A stretch of DNA of 64,000 nucleotides from Jidongwangia harbinensis (GTDB lineage: Bacteria; Actinomycetota; Actinomycetes; Mycobacteriales; Micromonosporaceae), in the NCBI RefSeq assembly GCF_020216025.1, contig NZ_JAIWNC010000052.1:1-64000 (forward strand), given 5' to 3'. This document shows, piece after piece, positions 32,882 through 41,108 of the stretch; within the stretch, counting starts at the first letter, position 1, and the number at the start of each line of letters is the position of its first letter. The position numbers and the translations under genes are program-made. The notes under the pieces were generated by a model. That model was not told the origin of the DNA. It worked only from the letters and a program-made list of their open reading frames with translations, and ran no database searches.

Positions 32882-34374
32882 GTCGCGTTCACCCCGTGGG
32901 TCATGTCCCGCATCAGCGTGGCCCCGTCGGCGTCCCCGTCGTAGCGGCCGACCGTCCGGCCGTCGCGCAAGGTGACGATCACGTCCCCGAGTTCGAGCAG
33001 CTCCTCGAGTTCGGTCGAGGCGAACAGCACCACCAGGCCGGCGTCCGCGGCGCTCCGGAGCAGCCGGTGGATCGCGGCGCGCCCGCCGATGTCGACGCCG
33101 CGGGTGGGCTCGTCGAGCAGCAGCGCGTGCACGTCGTCGCGGCCCAGGCAGCGGCCGACGAACACCTTCTGCTGGTTGCCGCCGCTCAGCGTGAGCACCG
33201 GATCGTCCAGCCGGTGCTCGGCGAGTCCGGACCGTTCGGCGAGCGAGCGGGCCGCACGCCGTTCCCGGCCGGCCCGGATCACGCCGGCCCGGCCCAGGGA
33301 CGGCAGCCGGGTGGCGACGAGATTCCAGGCCACCGTCTTGTCGAGAAAGAGCCCCTCGGACTTCCGGTCGTTCGACACGAAGGCCACCCCGGCACGCGCC
33401 GCGCCGACCGGGTTCCGCAGCGGCAGCGCCCGGTCGTGCAGCTCCACCGATCCGGTGGCCTGGGGGTGCAGCCCGGCCAGCGCCCGCAGCACGTCGGAGG
33501 CCCCGCTGCCCAGCTGTCCGGCGAGCGCGTAGATCCGGCCCGCCTGGGCGGTGAGCGTGAAGTCCGCCAGCCGGCCCGGTACGTGCAGGTGGTCGATGCG
33601 CAGCGCGTGCCCGAGGTCCGGGTCCGGGGGCCGGGTCGCGGCCAGCCGGTGCGGCGCCTCGCCCAGCATCTGTTCGATCAGCGTGCCGACGGTCAGTTCG
33701 CCGGCCGGGGTGGTGGCGATCCGGCGTCCGTCCCGCAGCACCGTCACGGTGTCGCAGAGGTCCAGCACCTCGGCCAGCCGGTGCGAGACGTACAGGACCG
33801 CGCACCCGCGGGCGGCGACCCGGCGGATCGCCGCGAAGACCAGGTCGCTCTCGACGTCGCTGAGCGTGGCGGTGGGCTCGTCGAGGATGACCAGCCGGGC
33901 CTTCTGGCTCAGCGCCCGGGCGATTTCGACGAGTTGCCGTTCGCCGATGCTGAGCGACGACAGCGGCCGGTCCGGGTCGATCCGTTCCAGTCCGATCTCG
34001 TCGAGCACCGCCCGGCACCGCGCCACCGCGGCCCGGCGCCGGTTCAGCATCGGGGCGTCGATGTCGCCGAGCAGAAGGTTGTCCAGCACGGTCAGGGCCG
34101 GGACCACGCTGAGCTCCTGGTCGACCAGGGCGATGCCGAGGCGCTGCGCGGCCCGGCGGCTGCGCAGCTCGGCCGGCTCGCCGTCGACGGAGATCCGGCC
34201 CTGGTCCGGCGGGATCTGCCCGGACAGCATCTTGACCACGGTGCTCTTGCCGGCGCCGTTGTGCCCGCAGAGGGCGTGGATCTCGCCGGCGCCGACCGTG
34301 AACGAGAGGTCCCGGACCGCGGGCACCCCGGCGAAGCTGCGGGCCAGGCCCTCGACGCCGACCCGGGCCGTCAT
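32878..34374 (-). CDS. CUT2-type (RbsA-like) two-domain ABC ATPase
   Basis: A 498-residue importer ATPase with two nucleotide-binding domains. The first is complete: Walker A GHNGAGKST, signature LSIGERQ, Walker B LVILDEPTA. The second has a degenerate Walker A (GQLGSGASD) but an intact signature LSGGNQQK and Walker B ALLLDEPT, as is normal for this family. The start overlaps the binding-protein stop (ATGA). CUT2 systems import monosaccharides, but also autoinducer-2 and other small hydroxylated compounds. Confidence 0.95.
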   Translation of the reverse strand: MTARVGVEGLARSFAGVPAVRDLSFTVGAGEIHALCGHNGAGKSTVVKMLSGQIPPDQGRISVDGEPAELRSRRAAQRLGIALVDQELSVVPALTVLDNLLLGDIDAPMLNRRRAAVARCRAVLDEIGLERIDPDRPLSSLSIGERQLVEIARALSQKARLVILDEPTATLSDVESDLVFAAIRRVAARGCAVLYVSHRLAEVLDLCDTVTVLRDGRRIATTPAGELTVGTLIEQMLGEAPHRLAATRPPDPDLGHALRIDHLHVPGRLADFTLTAQAGRIYALAGQLGSGASDVLRALAGLHPQATGSVELHDRALPLRNPVGAARAGVAFVSNDRKSEGLFLDKTVAWNLVATRLPSLGRAGVIRAGRERRAARSLAERSGLAEHRLDDPVLTLSGGNQQKVFVGRCLGRDDVHALLLDEPTRGVDIGGRAAIHRLLRSAADAGLVVLFASTELEELLELGDVIVTLRDGRTVGRYDGDADGATLMRDMTHGVNAT

Positions 34375-35396
34375 GCGTGGCTGCACTGCTCGGCGAACTG
34401 GTCGAGGGTGGCCTTGGTGACCCGTTCCTCCTTGACCGTCTCGCTCTGCGGCGGCTTCTGTCCGGACAGGAACCGGACGGTGTAGTCGGCGGTCTGCTTC
34501 GCGATGGTCCCCGGGTCCTCGGTGGCGGTTCCGTACAGCTCACCGGCCCGGATCGACTCGATCCCGGCCTTGAAGCAGTTGCTGCTGGTGACGATGAGGC
34601 CGTCCGTACCGCCGATCGGGAAACCGGCCTGCTTGGCCGCCTGCACGATGGGCAGCGCCATGTAGTCGGCCATGCCGTACGCCGCCTGGACCCCGTCCTT
34701 GCCGAACCGGGCCAGCAGCTGCTGGGCGATCTTGCCGGACAGCGTCGGGTCCCAGTTCGCGTCCTCCTCGGCGACCACCTTGTACTCCGGGGCGGTGGCC
34801 ATCACCTTGTGGAAGCCCTGCATCCGGTCCTGGGTCACGAGCATCGACTTGGTGCCGGTGAGCACGATGACGTTGCCGGACCTGCGGCCCTGGCCGCGCA
34901 GTCCCTCGATGATGTTCTGCGCCGCGAACTCGCCGAGTTTCACGTTGTCCGAGAGCACCGACATGACGTCGTTCTGCACCGACGGGTCGGGCCGGCCGTC
35001 GACCACGAGGACCGGAACCCCGGCCTGCTTGGCCTTCTTGATCGGCACGGCCATGGCCGCGGTGTCCCAGATCGCCAGCACGATCAGGTCCGGCTTCTGC
35101 GCCACCGACTGGTTGAACTTCTGCACCTGCGTACCCGGGTCCATCGACGTCATGTCGTCGATCCGCACGCCGGTGGCGGCGAGCTGTTCGTTGAACACCT
35201 GGTTGTAGTAGGCGCCCCAGGAGTTGGCCTTGCCGTAGCCGACCAGGGCGACGGTCTTGCCCTTGAGCTGGGCGGCTCCGGGGGCGCCGGAGGCGGACGG
35301 GCCGGCGTCGTCCGCGCCGCCGCAGGCGGACGCCAGCAGGACCAGCGCGAGCGAACCGGCGGCTGTCCCGGCTCGACGGGAACGGGTACGGAACAT
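34371..35396 (-). CDS. Substrate-binding lipoprotein of the CUT2-type importer
   Basis: A 341-residue lipoprotein with signal peptide and lipobox LASAC (Cys about 25), then a periplasmic-binding fold of the LacI/RbsB type (KTVALVGYGKANSWGAYYNQVF, QKPDLIVLAIWDTAAMAVPIKKAKQAGVPVLVVDG, YGMADYMALPIVQAAKQAG). AGGAG lies at good distance upstream of the ATG. First gene of the six-gene operon, whose promoter is overlapped by the palindrome at 35481-35498. No ligand can be read from the sequence. Confidence 0.93.
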   Translation of the reverse strand: MFRTRSRRAGTAAGSLALVLLASACGGADDAGPSASGAPGAAQLKGKTVALVGYGKANSWGAYYNQVFNEQLAATGVRIDDMTSMDPGTQVQKFNQSVAQKPDLIVLAIWDTAAMAVPIKKAKQAGVPVLVVDGRPDPSVQNDVMSVLSDNVKLGEFAAQNIIEGLRGQGRRSGNVIVLTGTKSMLVTQDRMQGFHKVMATAPEYKVVAEEDANWDPTLSGKIAQQLLARFGKDGVQAAYGMADYMALPIVQAAKQAGFPIGGTDGLIVTSSNCFKAGIESIRAGELYGTATEDPGTIAKQTADYTVRFLSGQKPPQSETVKEERVTKATLDQFAEQCSHA

Positions 35397-35480
35397 GGAA
35401 TTCTCCTTCGGCCGGGTATGCACGGAAATCGGTAGGTTGGAAGGTTTCCCCTCGCCGTCCAGGATGTTGCTAAGGTGTTG

Positions 35481-35521
35481 TGACTAAGCGCATAGTCACC
35501 GCATCTGATCAGGGCTGTCAA
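35481..35521 (-). promoter_or_regulatory. Promoter and TetR-type operator before the importer operon
   Basis: Reading leftward: -35 TTGACA (35521-35516), 18-base spacer, -10 GACTAT (35497-35492). The -10 lies inside TGACTATGCGCTTAGTCA (35498-35481). With one extra base each side this is a 20-bp inverted repeat with a single mismatched pair, the best copy of the three. It also lies upstream of the divergent TetR gene, so it may allow autoregulation. Confidence 0.85.
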
Positions 35522-35579
35522 GGACTTCCGTCCGCGCAGCTAGGATCGACGGCTAACCAGCCGAGGGGGAGGTCCAGCC

Positions 35580-36308
35580 ATGGCCAAGCGGCAGGCCCGC
35601 TTCACACTCCAGGACCTGGAGGACGACCCCAGGCTGCAGGACGACTCGCCGGACCTCTGGGACTCCGGGCTCGGCGAGGTCACCCGCAGTCTGCTCACCT
35701 CGGCGGTGCGCTGCTTCGCGGCCAACGGCTTCCACGCCACCACGACGCGGGACATCTCGGCCGGCGTGGGGCTGAGCCCGGCGGCGCTCTACGTGCACTT
35801 CCCCTCGAAGGAACTCGTGCTCTACGAGATCGCCCGGGCCGGCCACGAGCGCGCCCTGGACTGCGTCCGGGACCCGGCGATCGAGCAGGCCGAGGACTCC
35901 GCGGAGCGGTTGTCCAGGATCGTCGCCCGGTACACGGCGTGGCACGCCCGGCACCACGTGGCGGCCCGGGTCTGCCAGTACGAACTGGGCGGGCTGACCA
36001 CCGAGCACCACGACGAGATCCTGGAACTGCGGCACCGGACCAACGAGGTGTTCCGGGACACCGTGGCCCGCGGCATCGCCGACGGCACCTTCGCGCCGAT
36101 CGACATCAAGCGGGCGGTCCGCGGAATCCTCTCGCTCAGCATCGACCTGGCCCGGTGGTACCGCCTGGACGGCAGCGACACCCCGGAACAGCTCGGTGAG
36201 TTCTACGCCGAACTGGCGTTGCGGATGGTGACGAACACGCCGCGCGCCGAGCGGGCCGTGCCGGCGCCGGCCGGGCGTCCGGGTGGCCGGCCGCGGGCCC
36301 GCGCTTGA
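35580..36308 (+). CDS. TetR-family regulator, likely controller of the lactone/acyl-CoA module
   Basis: A 242-residue regulator. A 30-residue N-terminal extension precedes the TetR DNA-binding domain (VTRSLLTSAVRCFAANGFHATTTRDISAGVGLSPAALYVHFPSKELV). The C-terminal ligand domain and its DIKRAVRGILSLSIDLARWYR segment resemble FadR/KstR2-like TetR regulators that bind acyl-CoA thioesters. The C-terminus is a Pro/Arg tail. It lies between two copies of the shared operator, divergent from the importer operon and 61 bases upstream of the acyl-CoA ligase. Repression released by a pathway CoA ester is the likely logic. Confidence 0.9.
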   Translation: MAKRQARFTLQDLEDDPRLQDDSPDLWDSGLGEVTRSLLTSAVRCFAANGFHATTTRDISAGVGLSPAALYVHFPSKELVLYEIARAGHERALDCVRDPAIEQAEDSAERLSRIVARYTAWHARHHVAARVCQYELGGLTTEHHDEILELRHRTNEVFRDTVARGIADGTFAPIDIKRAVRGILSLSIDLARWYRLDGSDTPEQLGEFYAELALRMVTNTPRAERAVPAPAGRPGGRPRARA

Positions 36309-36344
36309 CAGCTTGACGACGGGCGCTGACTATGCGCTTAGTTC
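36305..36344 (+). promoter_or_regulatory. Promoter and TetR-type operator before the acyl-CoA ligase
   Basis: -35 TTGACA (36305-36310), 17-base spacer, -10 GACTAT (36328-36333), overlapped by TGACTATGCGCTTAGTTC (36327-36344), which matches the best operator at 16 of 18 positions. The -35 box overlaps the TetR stop codon region. Confidence 0.8.
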
Positions 36345-36369
36345 TCAGATCACCGGCGCGGGAGGTCCG

Positions 36370-37965
36370 ATGCAGGGTCTGATGCAAGACCGGCCCCTCG
36401 ACGTGGCCGCCGTGATGCGGCGGGTCGAGCAGCTGTTCGGTCACAAACGGGTGGTCACCGCCACCGTGGGCGGCGAGGTCGTGGCCACCTGGCAGCAGGT
36501 GGTCGCGCGGGCCCGCCGGCTCGCCGCGGCGCTCGACCTGCTGGAGATCCCGCCGCAGGCCCGGGTCGGCACGTTCGGCTGGAACTCGCAGCGGCACGTG
36601 GAGCTGTATCTCGCGGTGCCGAGCAGCGGCCGCGTGCTGCACACCCTCAACCACCGGCTGTACGCCGAGGAACTCGTGCACATCGTCACGGACGCGGCCG
36701 ACGACGTGCTGTTCGTCGACCGGTCGCTGCTCCCGCGGGTGTGGCCGCTGATCGACGACTTCGGCACGGTCCGCCGGGTCGTGGTGATGGACGACGGCGG
36801 CGCCGAGGAACTGCCGTCCGACCCGCGCGTCGTCGGCTACGAGGAACTCCTCGGCCGCGTGACCGAACCGGCGCCACCCGCGGTCGTCGACGAGCGGGAC
36901 GCCGCCAGCCTCTGCTACACCTCCGGCACCACCGGCCGCCCCAAGGGCGTGCTCTACAGCCACCGGTCGATCGTGCTGCACGCGCTGATGCTGCTGGGCG
37001 TGGACAACTTCGCCATCAGCGAACGCGACGTGGTCATGCCGATCGTGCCGATGTTCCACGTCAACGCGTGGGGCCTGCCGTACGCCGCGATGCTGGCCGG
37101 CGCCGACCTGGTGCTGCCCGGACCGGCCATGACGCCGGAGGCGCTGCTCGGCCGGATGGCCCGGCACCGGGTCACCTTCTCCGCCGCGGTCCCGACCATC
37201 TGGCGTGGCATGGAGCCGCTGCTCGGCGACGCCGACCTGGCCAGCCTGCGGATGATCGTCTGTGGTGGCAGCGCGGTGCCGGACGCCCTCTCCCGATCCT
37301 GGCAGGAGAAGGCCGGCATCCCGCTGACCAACGCCTGGGGGATGACCGAGACCAGCCCGGTCGTCACCTGCTCGCGCCTCGCCACCGCGCACGACGACCT
37401 CGACGCGGACGCCCGCCGCACCCTGCTCGGCACGCCCGGGCCGCCGCTCCCGCTGGCCGAGATCCGGATCGCCGACGACGACGGCACCGGGATCGGTGAA
37501 CTGCAGGCCGCCGGCCCGACCATCGCCGCCGGCTACTTCGGTGCCGACCCCGGCAAGTCCTCGTTCACCCCCGACGGATGGCTGCGCACCGGCGACGTCG
37601 GCACCCTCGACCAGTACGGCTACCTGCGGATCGTCGACCGCACCAAGGATCTGGTGAAGTCCGGCGGGGAATGGATCTCCTCGGTCGCCCTGGAGAACGA
37701 GATCATGGCCCACCCGGACGTCCACGAGGCCGCCGTCATCGCCGTGGCCGACGACCGCTGGGGGGAGCGCCCGCTCGCCTGCGTGGTGCCGGCGCCCGGC
37801 CGTACCCTCGACGACCAGGACCTGCGTGACCACCTGGCCGGCCGGGTCGCCTCCTGGTGGATTCCGGAGCAGATCTGGATCCTGCCCGAGATCCCGAAGA
37901 CCGCGACCGGCAAGTTCTCCAAGACCGCGCTGCGGGCGCTCGCCGCGGGCCGCGACGAACGGTAG
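36370..37965 (+). CDS. AMP-forming acyl-CoA synthetase
   Basis: A 531-residue ANL-superfamily ligase that activates a carboxylate through acyl-AMP. Motifs are complete: CYTSGTTGRPKGVLYSH, NAWGMTETSPV, GWLRTGDVGTLDQYGYLRIVDRTKD, and the catalytic Lys in PKTATGKFSK. Similarity is to medium/long-chain fatty-acid ligases. GGAGG precedes the ATG at 36370; an ATG four codons on is possible. It is under the shared operator and would activate the acid produced by lactone opening or imported by the CUT2 system. Confidence 0.95.
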   Translation: MQGLMQDRPLDVAAVMRRVEQLFGHKRVVTATVGGEVVATWQQVVARARRLAAALDLLEIPPQARVGTFGWNSQRHVELYLAVPSSGRVLHTLNHRLYAEELVHIVTDAADDVLFVDRSLLPRVWPLIDDFGTVRRVVVMDDGGAEELPSDPRVVGYEELLGRVTEPAPPAVVDERDAASLCYTSGTTGRPKGVLYSHRSIVLHALMLLGVDNFAISERDVVMPIVPMFHVNAWGLPYAAMLAGADLVLPGPAMTPEALLGRMARHRVTFSAAVPTIWRGMEPLLGDADLASLRMIVCGGSAVPDALSRSWQEKAGIPLTNAWGMTETSPVVTCSRLATAHDDLDADARRTLLGTPGPPLPLAEIRIADDDGTGIGELQAAGPTIAAGYFGADPGKSSFTPDGWLRTGDVGTLDQYGYLRIVDRTKDLVKSGGEWISSVALENEIMAHPDVHEAAVIAVADDRWGERPLACVVPAPGRTLDDQDLRDHLAGRVASWWIPEQIWILPEIPKTATGKFSKTALRALAAGRDER

Positions 37966-38037
37966 CCGACCCGTCCCCGACGGTGAGCGCGGGTGTCGTA
38001 CCATCCACCGTGGATCTCCCTCCACAGAGGAGCTGGC

Positions 38038-38958
38038 ATGGCGACGTCGTCCCAGGCGATCTCGATCACCGCGTTGCGCAAGTCGTTCGGCGGCGCCACG
38101 GCGCTCGACGGGCTGGATCTGAGCGTGGCGACCGGCGAGGTGCACGGCTTCCTGGGGCCGAACGGCAGCGGGAAGACCACCACCATCCGGGTACTGCTCG
38201 GCCTGCTCCGTCCCGACTCCGGTCAGGCGCGGATGCTGGGCGGCGATCCGTGGCGCGACGCCGTCGCCCTGCACCGCCGCCTGGCGTACGTGCCCGGCGA
38301 CGTCACGCTCTGGCCGTCGCTCACCGGCGGGGAGGTGATCGACCTGCTCGGCCGGATGCGCGGCGGGCTCGACCGGCGCCGCCGCGACGAGCTGCTGGAG
38401 CGCTTCGACCTGGACCCGCGCAAGAAGGCCCGCACCTACTCCAAGGGCAACCGGCAGAAGGTCGCGCTGATCGCCGGGCTGGCCTCGGACGCCGAACTGC
38501 TGCTGCTCGACGAGCCCACCTCGGGCCTGGACCCGCTGATGGAGTCGGTGTTCCAGCAGTGCATCCGGGAGGTGAAACAGCAGGGCCGCACGGTGCTGCT
38601 GTCCAGCCACATCCTGGCCGAGATCGAGGCGCTGTGCGACCGGGTGAGCATCATCCGGCTGGGCCGCACCGTGGAGTCGGGCACGCTGACCGAGCTGCGG
38701 CACCTGACCCGGACCTCGATCGCGGTGGAGACGGCGCAGCCGCTGACCGGCCTGGACGCGCTGCCCGGCGTGCACGACGTGGTGGTCGAGGACCACCACG
38801 CCCGCTTCGACGTCGACAGCGCCCAACTCGACACCGTGGTGCGCCGGCTCGCGCCGCTGGGGGTACGCAGCCTGACCAGCACGCCGCCCACCCTGGAGGA
38901 ACTGTTCCTGCGCCACTACGGCGACGACCACGTGGCCGACGCGCAGGTGCCGGCATGA
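38038..38958 (+). CDS. ABC exporter ATPase (drug/antibiotic type)
   Basis: A 306-residue ATPase of the DrrA/CcmA-like group. Walker A GPNGSGKTT (about 39-47), a Q-loop equivalent in YVPGDVTLWP, signature YSKGNRQK, Walker B LLLLDEPTSGLDP and switch SSHILAE are present. The C-terminal 80 residues are the regulatory extension of this group. A short inverted repeat ATCCAC/GTGGAT (38003-38015) lies just upstream. ATGA overlap with the permease gene. The cargo is unknown. Confidence 0.93.
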   Translation: MATSSQAISITALRKSFGGATALDGLDLSVATGEVHGFLGPNGSGKTTTIRVLLGLLRPDSGQARMLGGDPWRDAVALHRRLAYVPGDVTLWPSLTGGEVIDLLGRMRGGLDRRRRDELLERFDLDPRKKARTYSKGNRQKVALIAGLASDAELLLLDEPTSGLDPLMESVFQQCIREVKQQGRTVLLSSHILAEIEALCDRVSIIRLGRTVESGTLTELRHLTRTSIAVETAQPLTGLDALPGVHDVVVEDHHARFDVDSAQLDTVVRRLAPLGVRSLTSTPPTLEELFLRHYGDDHVADAQVPA

Positions 38959-40532
38959 CCGGAGCGCCGGGCCTGCTGCGGTTCCTGCTCCGCCGGGAAC
39001 GCTTCGGCCTGCCGTGGTGGCTGCTCGGCGCCACCCTGCTCGTGCTGGTGCAGTCGACCCAGAGCCAGAACCTCTACGGCACGCCCGACGAACTGGCCAA
39101 GCTGCGCCAGACGATCGGCAGCAACACCGCGGTGATCGCGATGAGCGGCCCGACCCGGCTGCTGGACTCGATCGGCGGCGAGGTCGTGTTCGAGATCTTC
39201 GCGTTCGTGGCGGTCGTGGTCGCGCTGATGAGCATGTTCCTGGTCGGCCGGCACACCCGCGCCGAGGAGGAGACCGGGCGTGCCGAACTGATCCGCTCCG
39301 CCCGGGTCGGCCGGCACGCCCCGCTGGCCGCCGCCCTCGCGCTGGCCGGCCTGGCCGACGTCGCCGCCGGCACGCTGATCGCCGTGGTGGCCGCCGGCAC
39401 CGGCCTGCCGGTCGGCGGGTCGCTGCTGTTCGGTGCCGCGATCACCGCGGTGGGCGTCCTGTTCGCCGCGCTCACCGCGGTCGCGGTCCAGATCTTCGAG
39501 AACAGCCGGGCGGTGTACGGTGCCGTCGCGCTGCTCCTCGGCGCCGCGTTCGTGCTGCGGGCCGCCGGCGACGTGGGCAGCGGTGCCCTGTCCTGGGCGT
39601 CGCCCATCGGCTGGGGCCAGCGCACGTTCCCCTACACCGGCGACCGGTGGTGGCCGCTGCTGTTCCCGCTGGTGGCGTCCGCCCTGCTGGTGGCCGTGGC
39701 GGCGGCCCTGCTGCGGCGCCGCGACTTCGGCGCCGGGCTGGTGCCGGCCCGGCCCGGCCCGGCGGCGGCCGGCCGGTCGCTGCGCAACGCCTACGCGCTC
39801 GCCTGGCGCCTGCAACGCGGCAGCCTGCTCGGGTGGGCCGTCGGGCTGGTCCTGCTCGGCGTCGCGTACGGGTCGATCGGCGAGACCATCGAGCAGTACG
39901 TCGCGGACAACCCCGAGGTGGCCGAGTTCCTGCCCGGCGGCGCGGCGGACATCGTCGACGCGTACCTCGCGCTGACCGTCGGCACCGCGGCCCTGATCGT
40001 GGCGGCCTACGGCGTCTCCAGCGCCCTGCGGATCCGCACCGAGGAGACGTCCGGCCGGGCCGAACCGGTCCTGGCCACCGCGACCAGCCGGCTGACCTGG
40101 CTGGCCGGCAACCTCAGCGTGACCCTGGCCGGCAGCGCCCTGGTGCTGCTCGCGTTCGGCCTCGGCGAGGGCGCCGCGTACGGCCTGACCATCGCGGACG
40201 CCGGCCAGGTCCCGCGACTGGCCGGTGTCGCGCTGGCCCACCTGCCGGCGGTCTGGCTGCTCGTCGCCGTGGTGGTGCTGGCGCTGGGCTGGGCACCCCG
40301 GCCGTCCGCCGCGCTGGGGTGGGTGGCCGTCGGGTACTGCTCGGTCGTCACGCTGTTCGCCGACTCGTTCGACCTGCCGGGCTGGGTGCAACGGGCGTCG
40401 CCGTTCGCGCACACCCCGCAGGTGCCGCTGGCGGATCTCGCCCTGACCCCCCTGATCGTGATCCTGGTGCTGGCGGCGGGGGCGCTGGTCACCGGTTATG
40501 CCGGTCTGCGCCGCCGCGACATCGGCTACTGA
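38955..40532 (+). CDS. ABC-2-type exporter permease, two fused halves
   Basis: A 525-residue membrane protein with about twelve hydrophobic segments in two similar halves (each starting with a LLRFLLRRERFGLPWWLLG- or LAWRLQRGSLLGWAVG-like segment, and each containing an EE(T)xGRAE loop: RAEEETGRAELIRSARVGR and RTEETSGRAEPVLATATSR). The duplicated loop shows internal duplication. It partners the ATPase just upstream and is typical of tetronasin- or polyketide-antibiotic exporters of actinomycetes. Confidence 0.92.
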   Translation: MTGAPGLLRFLLRRERFGLPWWLLGATLLVLVQSTQSQNLYGTPDELAKLRQTIGSNTAVIAMSGPTRLLDSIGGEVVFEIFAFVAVVVALMSMFLVGRHTRAEEETGRAELIRSARVGRHAPLAAALALAGLADVAAGTLIAVVAAGTGLPVGGSLLFGAAITAVGVLFAALTAVAVQIFENSRAVYGAVALLLGAAFVLRAAGDVGSGALSWASPIGWGQRTFPYTGDRWWPLLFPLVASALLVAVAAALLRRRDFGAGLVPARPGPAAAGRSLRNAYALAWRLQRGSLLGWAVGLVLLGVAYGSIGETIEQYVADNPEVAEFLPGGAADIVDAYLALTVGTAALIVAAYGVSSALRIRTEETSGRAEPVLATATSRLTWLAGNLSVTLAGSALVLLAFGLGEGAAYGLTIADAGQVPRLAGVALAHLPAVWLLVAVVVLALGWAPRPSAALGWVAVGYCSVVTLFADSFDLPGWVQRASPFAHTPQVPLADLALTPLIVILVLAAGALVTGYAGLRRRDIGY

Positions 40533-40564
40533 CCGGAACGCGACGCCCGTTCCACCATGGAGAC

Positions 40565-40774
40565 GTGAAGCGGCCGATGCCGCACTCCGGACGGCGAACG
40601 GGCCGGCGCCCCGCCCGTGTCGTGCGGGTGACCAGGTTCGTCATGGACGCGGCCGCCGGGCCGGCGAAGCCGCCACCGCCACCCGGCACGGCGGAGAAGC
40701 CGCTCCAGATCCTGCCGCGACGGGGGCAGAATCCGCTTCCCTACCTCAAGGGTCATGACTGGTGTCGCACATGA
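40565..40774 (+). CDS. Possible small Pro/Arg-rich protein (69 codons)
   Basis: A GTG-start frame of 69 residues (begins VKRPMPHSGRR, centre AKPPPPPGTAEK) with about 80% G/C in third positions. Its TGA overlaps the ATG of the next small frame (ATGA). I recognise no family. The ribosome site (GGAGAC) is too close to the GTG, so the start, or the gene, is uncertain. Confidence 0.3.
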   Translation: MKRPMPHSGRRTGRRPARVVRVTRFVMDAAAGPAKPPPPPGTAEKPLQILPRRGQNPLPYLKGHDWCRT

Positions 40775-40902
40775 CGGCGTGGTACCTGGGGGTGAGGTGC
40801 CGGTACCGGCCCAGAGCGTTTCCGCGGTGGTGGTTCCGGCTGTCCCTGCAGGGCTTCGCCTTCGCCGGGGCCGTCGCGGCGCTCGCCGTCGATCAGATGT
40901 AG
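40771..40902 (+). CDS. Possible 43-residue membrane miniprotein
   Basis: Starts MTAWYLGVRCRYRPRAF and continues with an aromatic/basic stretch (PRWWFRLS) and a hydrophobic end (LQGFAFAGAVAALAV). About 40 of 43 codons end in G or C. ATGA overlap with the frame before it suggests translational coupling. It is too short for homology judgement. The basic-plus-hydrophobic layout would fit a small membrane protein. Confidence 0.4.
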   Translation: MTAWYLGVRCRYRPRAFPRWWFRLSLQGFAFAGAVAALAVDQM

Positions 40903-41014
40903 GGCCCTCGGACGCCGGGCACTCACCACGGCGCAGGGCCCGCTCGGCGGCGACCGGAAGGCACCGGCACCGAAGGCACCGGCACGACTCCGGCCAACTC
41001 GGCACACACGCACT
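40903..41014. other. Non-coding stretch with a short direct repeat
   Basis: No gene is supported between the small frames and the promoter of the oxygenase gene. Two 15-bp direct copies of a GAAGGCACCGGCACC-like unit lie at about 40969-40998. With the preceding small frames this makes a 576-bp gap (40533-41108) between larger genes. Confidence 0.4.
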
Positions 41015-41043
41015 CTAACAACGCGATTGTTGATATTTATAAT
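41015..41043 (+). promoter_or_regulatory. Promoter of the AA10 oxygenase gene
   Basis: -35 CTAACA (41015-41020), 17-base spacer, -10 TATAAT (41038-41043): a perfect -10 in an unusually AT-rich island. An inverted repeat AACAA-N5-TTGTT (41017-41031) overlaps the -35. The expected start of transcription lies about 10 bases before the CebR-like box. Confidence 0.65.
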
Positions 41044-41059
41044 ACTCGATGTAATACTT

Positions 41060-41073
41060 TGGAAGCGCTCCCA
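41060..41073. promoter_or_regulatory. CebR/CelR-like box upstream of AA10 oxygenase
   Basis: TGGAAGCGCTCCCA matches TGGGAGCGCTCCCA at 13 of 14 positions. It lies just downstream of the proposed transcription start and 35 bases before the ATG, a position where a repressor would act as a roadblock. Confidence 0.75.
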
Positions 41074-41108
41074 TGCCGCTCCTCGCCGCCGATGAACGGA
41101 GGATGTTC

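Noticed and set aside
28070..37965. Thiolase, SDR and acyl-CoA ligase considered as part of a secondary-metabolite (polyketide or fatty-acid) cluster.
   Set aside because: No ketosynthase, acyl carrier protein or tailoring enzymes are present. The importer and shared operators point to catabolism.
38003..38015. Short inverted repeat ATCCAC/GTGGAT before the ABC exporter considered as an operator.
   Set aside because: It is only six bases per arm with no second copy in the window, so it is mentioned only with the gene.
41050..41060. GTAATACTTT before the AA10 gene considered as a third copy of the AAAGTGTTACGT element.
   Set aside because: It matches the reverse complement at only 9 of 10 shared bases and points the other way relative to the gene.
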